Of a stretch of 64,000 nt of DNA, positions 8,263 to 16,984 are shown in pieces. Made by a program: the position numbers and the translations under genes. Numbering within the stretch: position 1 is the stretch's first letter; every line of letters starts with the position of its first letter. Under the pieces are notes generated by a model, which had not been told where the DNA came from, ran no database searches, and was given only the letters and a program-made list of their open reading frames with translations. Source of the stretch: Clostridia bacterium (lineage in GTDB: Bacteria > Bacillota > Clostridia > Oscillospirales > CAG-272); the NCBI GenBank assembly GCA_017942005.1, contig JAGAVJ010000039.1:31591-95590 (forward strand), read 5' to 3'.

Positions 8263-10605
8263 CTATTCGTTTAAATAAATCCACACCCTTGACTGCGCAA
8301 GCTCCAGCGCATCAGAAAGAGAACGCACACCGCCGCGCCAGAAGGACAGTTCTTCTTCCAGAATATCGTTGATAACAGAACTCATATTGGCTTTCATATG
8401 GAGATTTTCAAAGAAATCCATTTGTTGTTCAATTTCCTCATCCGTAATATACAGTTCAACATATGCCGCGGGTTTGTTTGCATATTTCACGAGAGGAGCG
8501 TCACCAACGTCCAAGGCATTTAATTTTGTTCTGCTTTCTTTTTTTCTAAAATAATAATATCGGTTTTGGGATAATACCTCCCGTAATGCAGAGGAGGTCA
8601 CCGGCAGATTTCGATGATTCAAGGCTTCCGAGGTCTGCATTTTATCAGAAAGAAGAAATGTAATAAATTCTGCACAGCCGCCGCGTACATCAGAATCTGC
8701 AAGCATAGAAATTGCACAGTCGCTTGAAATCCATGCACCGTACCCCTCGGAAGATGGATAACCGCATATGGTAAATGGAGCGTCCAGAAAAATACGCTTT
8801 ATCGCCGCATATGCATGCGCAGTATGGTATGGAACGGTGAGAAATTTCAGTTTTCCACTGTATACATCAACAAGCAGCTGCGCATCGGTAACACCGTATC
8901 CCTCACCAACGGTTACACGATTATACAGAAAGCGTCCGCTATCGTAATTTAAATAAATATCTTCCAAATCTTTACTCAGCCGTACCAGATTTTCAAATTC
9001 CTTTGTTGCAAAGGAACAGCTTTTTTCTGACCAGTCGATATAATCATAAATACCATTTGCTAAAATACGGGCTCCTGCTGAATTATCACTTACCAGAGCT
9101 TCTTCTTCCGACAGTTCATATGAGATATCACGCATTTTTGCATAAGTTAAGGATTCATCCACTGTAGAGGAAAGCGCTGCCAGGGTTTCCACCTGCATCA
9201 TCAGAGGAAAAGAAACCATTTGTCCGTCAATTGTATATGCTTCTCTTACACCGCCAAGAAATGCCTCTCCAAAATGTGGAAGAAGGTCTACAAACACACC
9301 TTTGTCACGGTAAGGTTTATAATCAAAAAAATGATCTGTAATCAGAAGATCCGGCGCTGTTCCGGATAACAGCGCTTCATTGAATTGTTTTACTGCCTCA
9401 TCAATATCCGTAGAGTATTTTTCCAATTTGATATAATAGGTAGAGCTGCTCGCATTGAATGCCGATACAGCCGCACTCAAAAGTGTCTGTGCCTCACGCT
9501 TATCACTTGCAGAACATAGTGTAATCACACGCCGCTTGACATCTGACATTTTCCCTCTGCATTGAATATAGCATAACTTGGGTTTCACAGTGATTTCAAC
9601 CGCTTGTGTGACAAATAGATGCGCGTCGTCAATGATCCATAGTGTATTGGGTGGAAGTGCCACGCCGTTGCTCCACTGCAATACCTCGATGCTTTCTCCA
9701 TTCTTTATCAACTGCCAAACACCGAAATCATCGTAATAATAATATTTTCCGTCAGCTCCCATCGTTACCTGCGCATTCTGTGCATTGTCCGGGAAAACCA
9801 CTTCAGTATTCGGGGTAATTTGTCCTGTTTTCATGTCCAGAATCCGCAGTTCTGCCGCGTTATGCCCCAAAAGGAATCGGGTTTCATCCAGCGGGATACA
9901 ATTGTAATAATCAGAATCATACGGAATGTATGACACAACTTCCAGCGATTCATTTAACACAAGCATTGCGCTTGTCATATGCACAAGAATTTGATGAGTT
10001 CCGTCCGCAGTTTCCCGTTCAAATACTCTTGTATTATTAAAATTATCCACTGCTTCCGGCAGCTTTTCTTCTACTAAAAGGATACCGTCCGCAGAATATC
10101 TCCGTACAAATAACGGCGTCTGATCAAAAGTGTAGTATATGACAAACATATCGCCGTTGTTTAGTCTGTGAACCGCACGGGGACGCCAGTTTTCTTCCGC
10201 AGATATCGGAAATGAAACCGTTTCTAAATAAGCGCCGGAGGTATCATAGCAAATCAAGCTGCCTTTTCCGTCAGGATAAGACTCATAGGAATCCTGATAA
10301 ATATACAATTTCCCATCGGAAAAGGAAATGATCGGAGCATCCGTCATTGTATACTTTTTCTCCAGCTCCGCCATGATATAAGAACGAACGGAGGACACAT
10401 ATTCTGCGTCCTCCGTTTCAATATCCACAAGCGGAACTGTTTTTTGCAGCTGCGCTGATACCATTTCGGAAACAGCAGTCGTATCCTTTTTCTTTGCAGA
10501 ATGTTTTACAGCTGTAACATCAGACACATTGTCCTTTTGCGTATCACAGCTGCAAAATACAAGACTGATACAGAGCAGGCATAAAAACAGGTTCCATATT
10601 TTCAT
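8263..10605 (-). CDS. Island lipoprotein A: orphan extracellular solute-binding protein with N-terminal repeat domain
   Basis: 780 aa. A signal peptide ends in a lipobox-like FCSC (Cys20). After a charged linker come about 300 residues of repeated beta-strand blocks (LYIYQDSYESYPDG, KYYYYDDFGVWQL) that I read as a propeller-like domain, an inference. From about residue 360 comes a family-1 solute-binding fold: ITLCSASDKREAQ, LSAAVSAFNASSSTYYIK, GTAPDLLITDHFFDY, and ICGYPSSEGYGAWIS followed by FITFLLSDK. The C-terminus EEELSFWRGG...SRVWIYLNE is shared by all four island lipoproteins. The ligand is unknown. No permease or ATPase gene is near, so it may be a receptor or scavenger, or use a distant transporter. 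It lies 24 bp after a small CxxC protein, probably in one transcript. Confidence 0.8.
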   Translation of the reverse strand: MKIWNLFLCLLCISLVFCSCDTQKDNVSDVTAVKHSAKKKDTTAVSEMVSAQLQKTVPLVDIETEDAEYVSSVRSYIMAELEKKYTMTDAPIISFSDGKLYIYQDSYESYPDGKGSLICYDTSGAYLETVSFPISAEENWRPRAVHRLNNGDMFVIYYTFDQTPLFVRRYSADGILLVEEKLPEAVDNFNNTRVFERETADGTHQILVHMTSAMLVLNESLEVVSYIPYDSDYYNCIPLDETRFLLGHNAAELRILDMKTGQITPNTEVVFPDNAQNAQVTMGADGKYYYYDDFGVWQLIKNGESIEVLQWSNGVALPPNTLWIIDDAHLFVTQAVEITVKPKLCYIQCRGKMSDVKRRVITLCSASDKREAQTLLSAAVSAFNASSSTYYIKLEKYSTDIDEAVKQFNEALLSGTAPDLLITDHFFDYKPYRDKGVFVDLLPHFGEAFLGGVREAYTIDGQMVSFPLMMQVETLAALSSTVDESLTYAKMRDISYELSEEEALVSDNSAGARILANGIYDYIDWSEKSCSFATKEFENLVRLSKDLEDIYLNYDSGRFLYNRVTVGEGYGVTDAQLLVDVYSGKLKFLTVPYHTAHAYAAIKRIFLDAPFTICGYPSSEGYGAWISSDCAISMLADSDVRGGCAEFITFLLSDKMQTSEALNHRNLPVTSSALREVLSQNRYYYFRKKESRTKLNALDVGDAPLVKYANKPAAYVELYITDEEIEQQMDFFENLHMKANMSSVINDILEEELSFWRGGVRSLSDALELAQSRVWIYLNE

Positions 10606-10629
10606 AATTAATAATTACCTTTCAAAAAA

Positions 10630-11031
10630 TTATGAAGCAGGGTCATAACCACATGTGCTGCAAGGTCCGACAGGTGTACCATCAGGTTTTGCTGTCGCAA
10701 AATTATGACCTTGCGGTTCTTTAATCACCCATGTCATTCTATAATGACATATATTACATTCTTCTCCAGCTGTTGGATATACTTTATACCAACATACCGC
10801 CCGTGTTCCTACCTCTTCTCTTTCCCAAATAGAACCATAATATAAAGTATAATCATCCAACGAATGCCCACATGGCCCATTATCAGAACCAACACGTGCG
10901 CTGCCTAATATTATAGTAGGTTCAACTGATATATCATTTGAAATATATAGTGCATTGATGGAAAACGGAAGCGGTACAATAAACAAAGTGATGCAAAGGA
11001 TAAACGCTAAAATTCTTTTTGTTTTTTTCAT
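10630..11031 (-). CDS. Small secreted double-CxxC protein (island type)
   Basis: 133 aa, not assigned to a known family. A clear signal peptide occupies about residues 1-27 (MKKTKRILAFILCITLF, then SINA). The mature part has GPCGH, AVCW, then CNICHYRMTW and CSTCGYDPAS at the C-terminus. The two CxxC pairs separated by HNF look like a zinc-ribbon or a pair of disulphides. A paralogue at 19336-19704 and a broken one at 13963-14151 share the Cys order and the final CGY or CHY. It has its own promoter at 11160-11188 and precedes lipoprotein A. Role unknown; it may be a partner or cargo of the lipoprotein (inference). Confidence 0.7.
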   Translation of the reverse strand: MKKTKRILAFILCITLFIVPLPFSINALYISNDISVEPTIILGSARVGSDNGPCGHSLDDYTLYYGSIWEREEVGTRAVCWYKVYPTAGEECNICHYRMTWVIKEPQGHNFATAKPDGTPVGPCSTCGYDPAS

Positions 11032-11159
11032 AAGTCATGTTACTCCTTTTCTGAAATCTCTTTTTGAAAACCTATATTTCCGTCCGCGATTTCGATAAAA
11101 AGACGAAAACAGGCGCTTAACAGCCCATTGGCGTATCCTCCTTTTCTGTACTTGCTTTT

Positions 11160-11250
11160 ATTTTACCATATTTTGCCACCCCTGTCAACCAATTTGAAAC
11201 TCTTTTAAATTTTCATGATTCTGCACAAAATTGCAGATATATTTTGTGCA
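11160..11250 (-). promoter_or_regulatory. Island promoter 4 with upstream dyad
   Basis: TTGACA (11188-11183), 17 bp, TAAAAT (11165-11160). Upstream is an A/T-rich block resembling an UP element. A perfect dyad TGCACAAAAT-N9-ATTTTGTGCA occupies 11222-11250, leaving 33 bp between it and the -35. The same spacing is found at all four island promoters. Confidence 0.8.
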
Positions 11251-11274
11251 GAACAACCAATCGCAAGCCATATA

Positions 11275-13839
11275 TCACTCATTTAAGTAAATCCAAACGC
11301 GGGATTGTATCTTCTCAGATGCATCCGCAAGCGAGCTTATGCCGCCCTGCCAATAGGAAAGTTCTTCTTCTACAATGGTACGCAGCGTGGGATCGGTATT
11401 CGCTTTCATGTGGCAGTTGTTTAAGAAGTACAGGAATTCTTCTGTTTCTTTCTCTGTATATTCAACCATTTGATATCGAGGAAATTCTTTTACAATCTGT
11501 ATACCGGTTTCAGAATCTATATAAGAGATTGTTTCTGTATATTCCACCGGATCAACCGGATTTTCTGTCAAATATGCCGGCGAAAGGTTGATATATCCAA
11601 CGGGATCACCACCAAACCCAATTGATGGCATTCGCAATTTTGCCGTTGGATCACCAATCACATGGTAAGCTTCAATCGGATAATATCCATACCGATTCTG
11701 TTTGATCATAGCACGGATACCAGAAACTGTCACAGGCATATACTTGTGCGTGTCAAAAATCTGTTGTTTATCTGATAATAAATAAGATAGGAATTCGATA
11801 CATCCCTCTTTGACATCAGTGTCTGCCAAAACAGAATAACGATCCTGTACTTTCAAATATGCACCACCGCCGTCATTTGAAGGATACCCACACCATGTAT
11901 AATCTGTATCTCCAAACAGTAATTTTGTGGTCATTAAATTATCTGGCTGTGATAACTGGACATTGATAAAGCAGATACCGCCTTCTGCAATACGTCTCGG
12001 AAGTGTCGGATTGGTATATCCAGTACTTCGGTCCGATTGTGAAATTAAATAACCTGCCGTTTCATCAATCACATCTTCCAAGGATGCAGTATACAATACC
12101 ATACGGCGGAAAGTGCCGCTGTCATACATCGCCGTTTTATTCTTTTTATCAATAAAATCCATAATGCCATTGTCGAAAATATGTTCTTTGACAACCTTTT
12201 CTGAGGTCAGTATTTCTCCATCTTCAAGCGTATCGATTTTATTATAAAATACATCCCATGTTAGAAAGCCGTTCACTGCAACGGTTGGTGATACAAAGGT
12301 TTCCATTTCCATACCCATCGGAATCGAATACAGTGCGCCATTATACTGTATCGCTTCTTTAACACATCCCAACAGATTTTCTTTAAAATATGAAGAGAGG
12401 TCAAGAAATGTTCCCTTATCATACAAATGCTGCAAAGACACAAATGGTAGTTTTGTCAGTATGATATCGGGATGCGCTTTATACAGAAGATCATCCTGTA
12501 CCATTGCAAGGTAACTTTCCTCACTAACACCGTTCATATCCAGATAATGCGGTACCACACGATATTTTTCGTTTTCCATATTAAATTTTATCACGGCATC
12601 GTTAAACCATGTGTCGTATATTGTACAATATTCGATATCAATCAATTGCCGAAAATCCTCTTGTAATACCTTTTCCGTTTGTATCAGATACAGCATATTG
12701 ATCGTTTTCCGACTTCCTGTTTTTGTATCAGCGATAAAAAATGTATGATCGTTTACCACCCAAAGATTTTGAGGTCCTTCCATTGCATAGGATAATCCAC
12801 ATTTACTCCAATCTGCAATTTGAATCGGTGCGCCGTCTTCCTTGTACTGATATAATCCAATCAAATCCTTTAAATAAAAAGCGCCCTGTGTATCCATCGT
12901 TAAATTCATATATGCCTGCCGCTTTGGAATACGCAATGCGTATTTTTTTAATAAACCGGTATCCATATCTAAAATACTGGAATGGTCGGCACTTCCCATA
13001 TATAAAAATTTTCGATGATCTAATAAAAAGGAAGACGCAGGCGAAAAAAATACAGAAGTCGTATTATAAAAAGTTCTTATCTTTGTAATTTCATTTCTTT
13101 CACTATCGTACTCAAATAGCACAATTGTGTCATTCCCTTGAAATAGGATCGAAACAAGTCCTGTACGATCTTCATGAATTAAAAACTCCGAAAAGTAACG
13201 AATATATTTATATTGAAAACTGTTATCAAGTGATGCCTCGGCAAGTACGGTTCCATCATACGTTATAATATATACAAAATAATACGCATATTCCCGAAGC
13301 TCTTCTTCATTGAATTCACATTTTTCATAAATTGTAACCAAGCGGTTATCACGGAGCGGATATGCATAAATCGGATTCATACCATCTGTTTCCGGTACAG
13401 TAATAATTTCCGCTTCATAAAAAGTACCATCTGCATGAAGTGGATACAGCTGTAGAGAATGCTGACCATCCATTGTCTTTTCCGATAATACATATAAGAT
13501 GTCGTCCTTTAAAAAACTATTTTTTACAGAAACATCTGCACCTCCCCCGGATAATTTCATATCTAAAGGAAATTTTGGCAGATACTCTGACATATCTGTC
13601 ACAGTGTGCTTTATCGTATATGGAACAGAGGGCACGGTTTCTGTGCCCTCTGTATTCCTGCTCTCTGCGATTTCCGAATTGTTTAATGAGTTTGTACCAC
13701 ATATGGAAAAGGTCGTATCCGAGGTGAACACATCTCCATTTTGTTCCGTCTGTTCCTTTTTTTGTTCATGGCAGGAACACAGAACTGTTGTGATTATGCA
13801 TATTATAATGAAAAAAGACATATATCTTTCAATTTTCAT
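11275..13839 (-). CDS. Island lipoprotein B: orphan extracellular solute-binding protein with N-terminal repeat domain
   Basis: 854 aa from ATG 13839. The signal peptide ends in LCSC (Cys23). The N-terminal half has repeated strand blocks (KFLYMGSADHSSILDMDTG, FYLKDLIGLYQYKEDG). A solute-binding fold follows from about residue 400: WFNDAVIKFNMENEKYRV, HPDIILTKLPFV, TWCGYPSNDGGGAYLK, then FLSYLLSDKQQ. The last 60 residues are almost identical to lipoprotein C, at DNA level too, so this end was copied recently. The start codon lies in a Shine-Dalgarno/stem-loop/ATG arrangement (13840-13882). The first in-frame start at 13908 would put a long polar stretch before the signal peptide and is rejected. 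Preceded by a broken small CxxC gene and a promoter lacking its -10. Confidence 0.8.
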   Translation of the reverse strand: MKIERYMSFFIIICIITTVLCSCHEQKKEQTEQNGDVFTSDTTFSICGTNSLNNSEIAESRNTEGTETVPSVPYTIKHTVTDMSEYLPKFPLDMKLSGGGADVSVKNSFLKDDILYVLSEKTMDGQHSLQLYPLHADGTFYEAEIITVPETDGMNPIYAYPLRDNRLVTIYEKCEFNEEELREYAYYFVYIITYDGTVLAEASLDNSFQYKYIRYFSEFLIHEDRTGLVSILFQGNDTIVLFEYDSERNEITKIRTFYNTTSVFFSPASSFLLDHRKFLYMGSADHSSILDMDTGLLKKYALRIPKRQAYMNLTMDTQGAFYLKDLIGLYQYKEDGAPIQIADWSKCGLSYAMEGPQNLWVVNDHTFFIADTKTGSRKTINMLYLIQTEKVLQEDFRQLIDIEYCTIYDTWFNDAVIKFNMENEKYRVVPHYLDMNGVSEESYLAMVQDDLLYKAHPDIILTKLPFVSLQHLYDKGTFLDLSSYFKENLLGCVKEAIQYNGALYSIPMGMEMETFVSPTVAVNGFLTWDVFYNKIDTLEDGEILTSEKVVKEHIFDNGIMDFIDKKNKTAMYDSGTFRRMVLYTASLEDVIDETAGYLISQSDRSTGYTNPTLPRRIAEGGICFINVQLSQPDNLMTTKLLFGDTDYTWCGYPSNDGGGAYLKVQDRYSVLADTDVKEGCIEFLSYLLSDKQQIFDTHKYMPVTVSGIRAMIKQNRYGYYPIEAYHVIGDPTAKLRMPSIGFGGDPVGYINLSPAYLTENPVDPVEYTETISYIDSETGIQIVKEFPRYQMVEYTEKETEEFLYFLNNCHMKANTDPTLRTIVEEELSYWQGGISSLADASEKIQSRVWIYLNE

Positions 13840-13882
13840 AATTACGACCATAACTTTTACTCGTGAAAAATTATTCCCTTTC
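13840..13882 (-). promoter_or_regulatory. Shine-Dalgarno / stem-loop / start arrangement, lipoprotein B
   Basis: On the minus strand GAAAGGG (13882-13876) is followed by AATTTTT pairing with AAAAGTT (one G-U pair, 7-nt loop), then ATGG, eight bases and the ATG at 13839. No other ribosome site is near the start. The layout matches those before tsf, mraY, ymxH and the genes at 22614 and 59078. Confidence 0.6.
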
Positions 13883-13962
13883 TGATGTGGAGTTGTGGCA
13901 TAAGACACAAAACACAGTTTGAAAAATTCGTTTATCAGACTTTATTAACCAATAAACTATAA

Positions 13963-14151
13963 TTAACCAATCATTACATAATGACATTTATTGCAGGTAG
14001 CTTTTGTTTGATCACCGTACGGTTCATATTTAAAGGAAGGATGCGCAAAGTCTTGATACACATTATAAAACGTTGAATTCTTACCACACTGTTTACAGCT
14101 TCCAATCGCATAATCGTATCTCCGTCTGTAGTTACCACCCCTGTCAACCAA
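13963..14151 (-). pseudogene. 5'-truncated remnant of the small secreted double-CxxC gene
   Basis: The open frame of 62 codons keeps only the C-terminal part of the family: GSCKQCGKNSTFY, then FAHPSF and TCNKCHYVMIG. The signal peptide and first Cys pairs are missing. Its 5' end is fused straight onto the island promoter sequence: the TTGACA at 14147-14142 is intact, but the -10 and leader are gone. The apparent start codon is within the promoter. Deletion by recombination between island repeats is the simplest reading. Confidence 0.75.
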
Positions 14152-14209
14152 TTTAAAACTCTTTTAAATTTTCAGAATTCTGCACAAAATTGCAGATATA
14201 TTTTGTGCA
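14142..14209 (-). promoter_or_regulatory. Island promoter 3, truncated, with intact dyad
   Basis: The perfect dyad TGCACAAAAT-N9-ATTTTGTGCA (14181-14209), the A/T block and TTGACA (14147-14142) are nearly identical to promoter 4. The sequence breaks 7 bp after the -35 and no -10 is found. Lipoprotein B may thus depend on read-through from lipoprotein C. Confidence 0.7.
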
Positions 14210-14233
14210 GAACAACCAATTTCAAGCCGCATA

Positions 14234-16840
14234 TCACTCATTTAAGTAAATCCAAACACGGGATTGAATCTTCTCAGATGCATCCGCAAGCGAGCTGACG
14301 CCGCCCTGCCAATAGGAAAGTTCTTCTTCCACAATGGTACGCAGAGTGGGATCGGTATTCGCTTTCATGTGGCAGTTGTTTAAGAAGTACAGAAAATTCT
14401 CCATTTCCGTGTCCGTCAGTTCTACCATCTGATACTTGGGTTCCGTCATTGTTACAACTTCACCGTTCTTTTTGGTATGCTGATACGTTGTCACACACAG
14501 GGATTCATCCAGCTTTGTATTTCTCGAAACACTTTGTTTCAGTGAAATATAGGAGGGTACCGTTATTCCCGGAAGCATAAAAGACGGACTGCGCATGGCT
14601 GCATTCGGGTTGCCGATGGCGTTGTATGCAGCAATGTCATAATAGTTATACCGGCACTGCGCAAGCTGCGCACGAATAGCGGATTCTGTGACAGGCAAAT
14701 TCCGAATATTATCCGTCACCGTCTGCCATTTGTCGGACAACAGCAATGAAAGAAATTCAATACATCCGTCCTTCACCGCGCTGTCTGCAATGACACAGGT
14801 ACGGTCTCCCATATACAATCCCGCGCCGCCGCCTTCATTGGACGGATATCCGCACCAATTATAACCGGACTCCCCAAACAAAAGCCCCAGACCCGGCAGC
14901 ATATCCACATTGTCAATGCGAACTTTGATATACTTTACACCGCCGTCTGCAATCCGGCGCGGCAGTGTCGGATTGGTATACCCATAATCTCCGCCTGTAT
15001 ACCACTCAAAATAACCGGCGTTTTCATCGATATATTGAGACATCTCCCGTGTGTACCGTATCATATCACGGAATGCGGCAGAATCATAGGAAGCTGTTTT
15101 ATTCTCTCTATCAAAGAAATCCATGATTCCGTTTTCAATGATGATTTCCGCCACACTGGTTCCATTGCTTGATTCCGTCGTCAGAAGTTCTCCTTCCTCC
15201 AGTGAATCCATACACCAGAAAAAGTCCTCCCATGTCAAAAAGCCTTTTTGCTGTGATGGAAGACAGACAAACGTTTCAAGTAACATATCCATCGGCACCG
15301 TATACAGCGCACCCTTCCAACTCAGCGCTTCCTTTACACATCCAAGCAGGGTATCGCCGAAATATGGCATCAAATCCAAAAATGCATTTTTCTCATAATA
15401 TTTGTCAAATGTAACGTGCCCCAATCCCATTGTAAGCATATCCGGCTTGTTGTTTGACAGCATCCGCTGCTGCAAATAGGAAGAAACTTCTTCTACAGAC
15501 TTGTCGACCGTATCGATTCGATTTAATTTTACCCGATATTTTTCATTGGTGTTATTGAATTCCGATACTGCATCCAACAGCCATTGAGAAGCGTATGCAT
15601 AACAGTCATATACAATCACCTGTCTTGTATCGGTCTCCGGAACAGATTCCGTTTGTATATAATATAGGTAGTGTGTTGTAATGCCTCCTTTTTTCTCTGC
15701 TGTTTTATAAAAAAAGGTATGCGGTGTTACAGCAAAAATCTGTCCGTCCAAAACGCTTTTCTTACATGAAAAATTGCACTTTTCCCATTCAATGCATTCA
15801 ATGGGCGCACTGTTTTCCTGATATTGTGATAAACCCAATTGGTCATACAGATAAATATTTCCTTTGGCATCGGTAGTACGCCATGACAAATTAATTCCTT
15901 CCGGCAAGCGCAGCTTTTTCTGTTGAACAAAACCTTTGTTAATATCTAATTCCGCATATCCCTTATAATTTGGATATATATAGGTATGTTCTCCGGTACG
16001 ACAAGCGCCATCCAAATGAAAGTTTGCTATCTGTGTATTATGGTAAACCTTTTTTTCCACTGTAATCGTATGGTCATCATTGTGGTATTGATAAACCATC
16101 AGCTTGTATGTATCATTATAAGACGCATTTAATAAGATTGCAGCATCTTGATTTTCATCTTCATTTATCAATATTTCAAGCCAATAATATAACGGTCGAT
16201 AATTATACTCTTCTCCTAAGGGAACTTCGCAAATAATTGTTCCGTCCGCTTCCGCTATATATAAAAAAGTAGATGTACCAATATATTCTTTTTCATTTGT
16301 ATATGCATTATCGTATGTAAATAAGACGAAACGATCTTCGCTTAAAGGATATACATAAAACGGTATACTATCGTTTACAATCGGCACGGATACTTTGCCT
16401 TGTTCTATCCCATTTTCATCAACAGTAAAGTGATATAACATGGGATTAAGTGCCCCTGTTTCATCATGTTCTGAATAGAGATATAAGGTATTCCCTATTA
16501 AAAATACATTACGTTCATCAATATCTGTTGTCCACGAATTGATTTCCGGTAAACCATCAGGCAGTCGTTCGGATAAATCTATGACTGTATGCTTCAGCGT
16601 ATATGGAACAGAGGGCGCTTTTTCTGCGCCCTCTGCGGTTACTGTTTCGATAAAGTCCGTCGTCAAATCGGTCCTTTCATATCCCGTTGTTTGCACAGAG
16701 GGAGGATTATTCTGTTTCGTCTCCGATGCAGGCATATCAATTTTTCTGTACTTCACCTGATTTGCATTGCAGGAAAACAACATAAGTACAGCCAGCACAA
16801 GCGACATCGAAAGTTTAACAGGTTTCATGAATCGTTTCAT
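14234..16840 (-). CDS. Island lipoprotein C: orphan extracellular solute-binding protein with N-terminal repeat domain
   Basis: 868 aa. The signal peptide ends in LFSC (Cys24), followed by a Gln/Thr/Ser-rich linker. The N-terminal half has strand repeats (NIYLYDQLGLSQYQENSAP). The solute-binding half starts at about residue 405: LLDAVSEFNNTNEKYRVKLN, KPDMLTMGLGHVTFD, NWCGYPSNEGGGAGLYMG, FLSLLLSDKWQ. The C-terminal end LEEE-type helix and SRVWIYLNE match A, B and D. AAAGGAGG seven bases upstream of ATG 16840 fixes the start. It has its own complete promoter at 16870-16898 but no small CxxC gene before it. No transport genes are nearby, and the ligand is unknown. Confidence 0.8.
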   Translation of the reverse strand: MKRFMKPVKLSMSLVLAVLMLFSCNANQVKYRKIDMPASETKQNNPPSVQTTGYERTDLTTDFIETVTAEGAEKAPSVPYTLKHTVIDLSERLPDGLPEINSWTTDIDERNVFLIGNTLYLYSEHDETGALNPMLYHFTVDENGIEQGKVSVPIVNDSIPFYVYPLSEDRFVLFTYDNAYTNEKEYIGTSTFLYIAEADGTIICEVPLGEEYNYRPLYYWLEILINEDENQDAAILLNASYNDTYKLMVYQYHNDDHTITVEKKVYHNTQIANFHLDGACRTGEHTYIYPNYKGYAELDINKGFVQQKKLRLPEGINLSWRTTDAKGNIYLYDQLGLSQYQENSAPIECIEWEKCNFSCKKSVLDGQIFAVTPHTFFYKTAEKKGGITTHYLYYIQTESVPETDTRQVIVYDCYAYASQWLLDAVSEFNNTNEKYRVKLNRIDTVDKSVEEVSSYLQQRMLSNNKPDMLTMGLGHVTFDKYYEKNAFLDLMPYFGDTLLGCVKEALSWKGALYTVPMDMLLETFVCLPSQQKGFLTWEDFFWCMDSLEEGELLTTESSNGTSVAEIIIENGIMDFFDRENKTASYDSAAFRDMIRYTREMSQYIDENAGYFEWYTGGDYGYTNPTLPRRIADGGVKYIKVRIDNVDMLPGLGLLFGESGYNWCGYPSNEGGGAGLYMGDRTCVIADSAVKDGCIEFLSLLLSDKWQTVTDNIRNLPVTESAIRAQLAQCRYNYYDIAAYNAIGNPNAAMRSPSFMLPGITVPSYISLKQSVSRNTKLDESLCVTTYQHTKKNGEVVTMTEPKYQMVELTDTEMENFLYFLNNCHMKANTDPTLRTIVEEELSYWQGGVSSLADASEKIQSRVWIYLNE

Positions 16841-16869
16841 ATGAAATCCTCCTTTTCTGTTCTGACTTT

Positions 16870-16960
16870 ATTTTATCACAGTTTCCAACCACTGTCAACC
16901 AATTTGAAAATCTTTTGAATTTTCATGATTCTGCACAAAATTGCATATTTATTTTGTGTG
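16870..16960 (-). promoter_or_regulatory. Island promoter 2 with upstream dyad
   Basis: TTGACA (16898-16893), 17 bp, TAAAAT (16875-16870). The dyad at 16932-16960 is again 33 bp upstream of the -35. On the plus strand its first half TGCACAAAAT is kept and the second half is ATTTTGTGTG, so this copy is imperfect. Confidence 0.8.
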
Positions 16961-16984
16961 AAACGACTAATTTCAAGCCGCATA

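Noticed and set aside
11221..11251. Island dyad as an ordinary intrinsic terminator
   Set aside because: The stem is A/T-rich, no T run follows, and the fixed 33-bp distance to the next -35 at four loci fits a DNA-binding site better. A dual role is not excluded.
13963..14151. A functional 62-aa gene
   Set aside because: Its first codons lie in a promoter -35 region, and the signal peptide shared by its paralogues is missing, so it is called a remnant.
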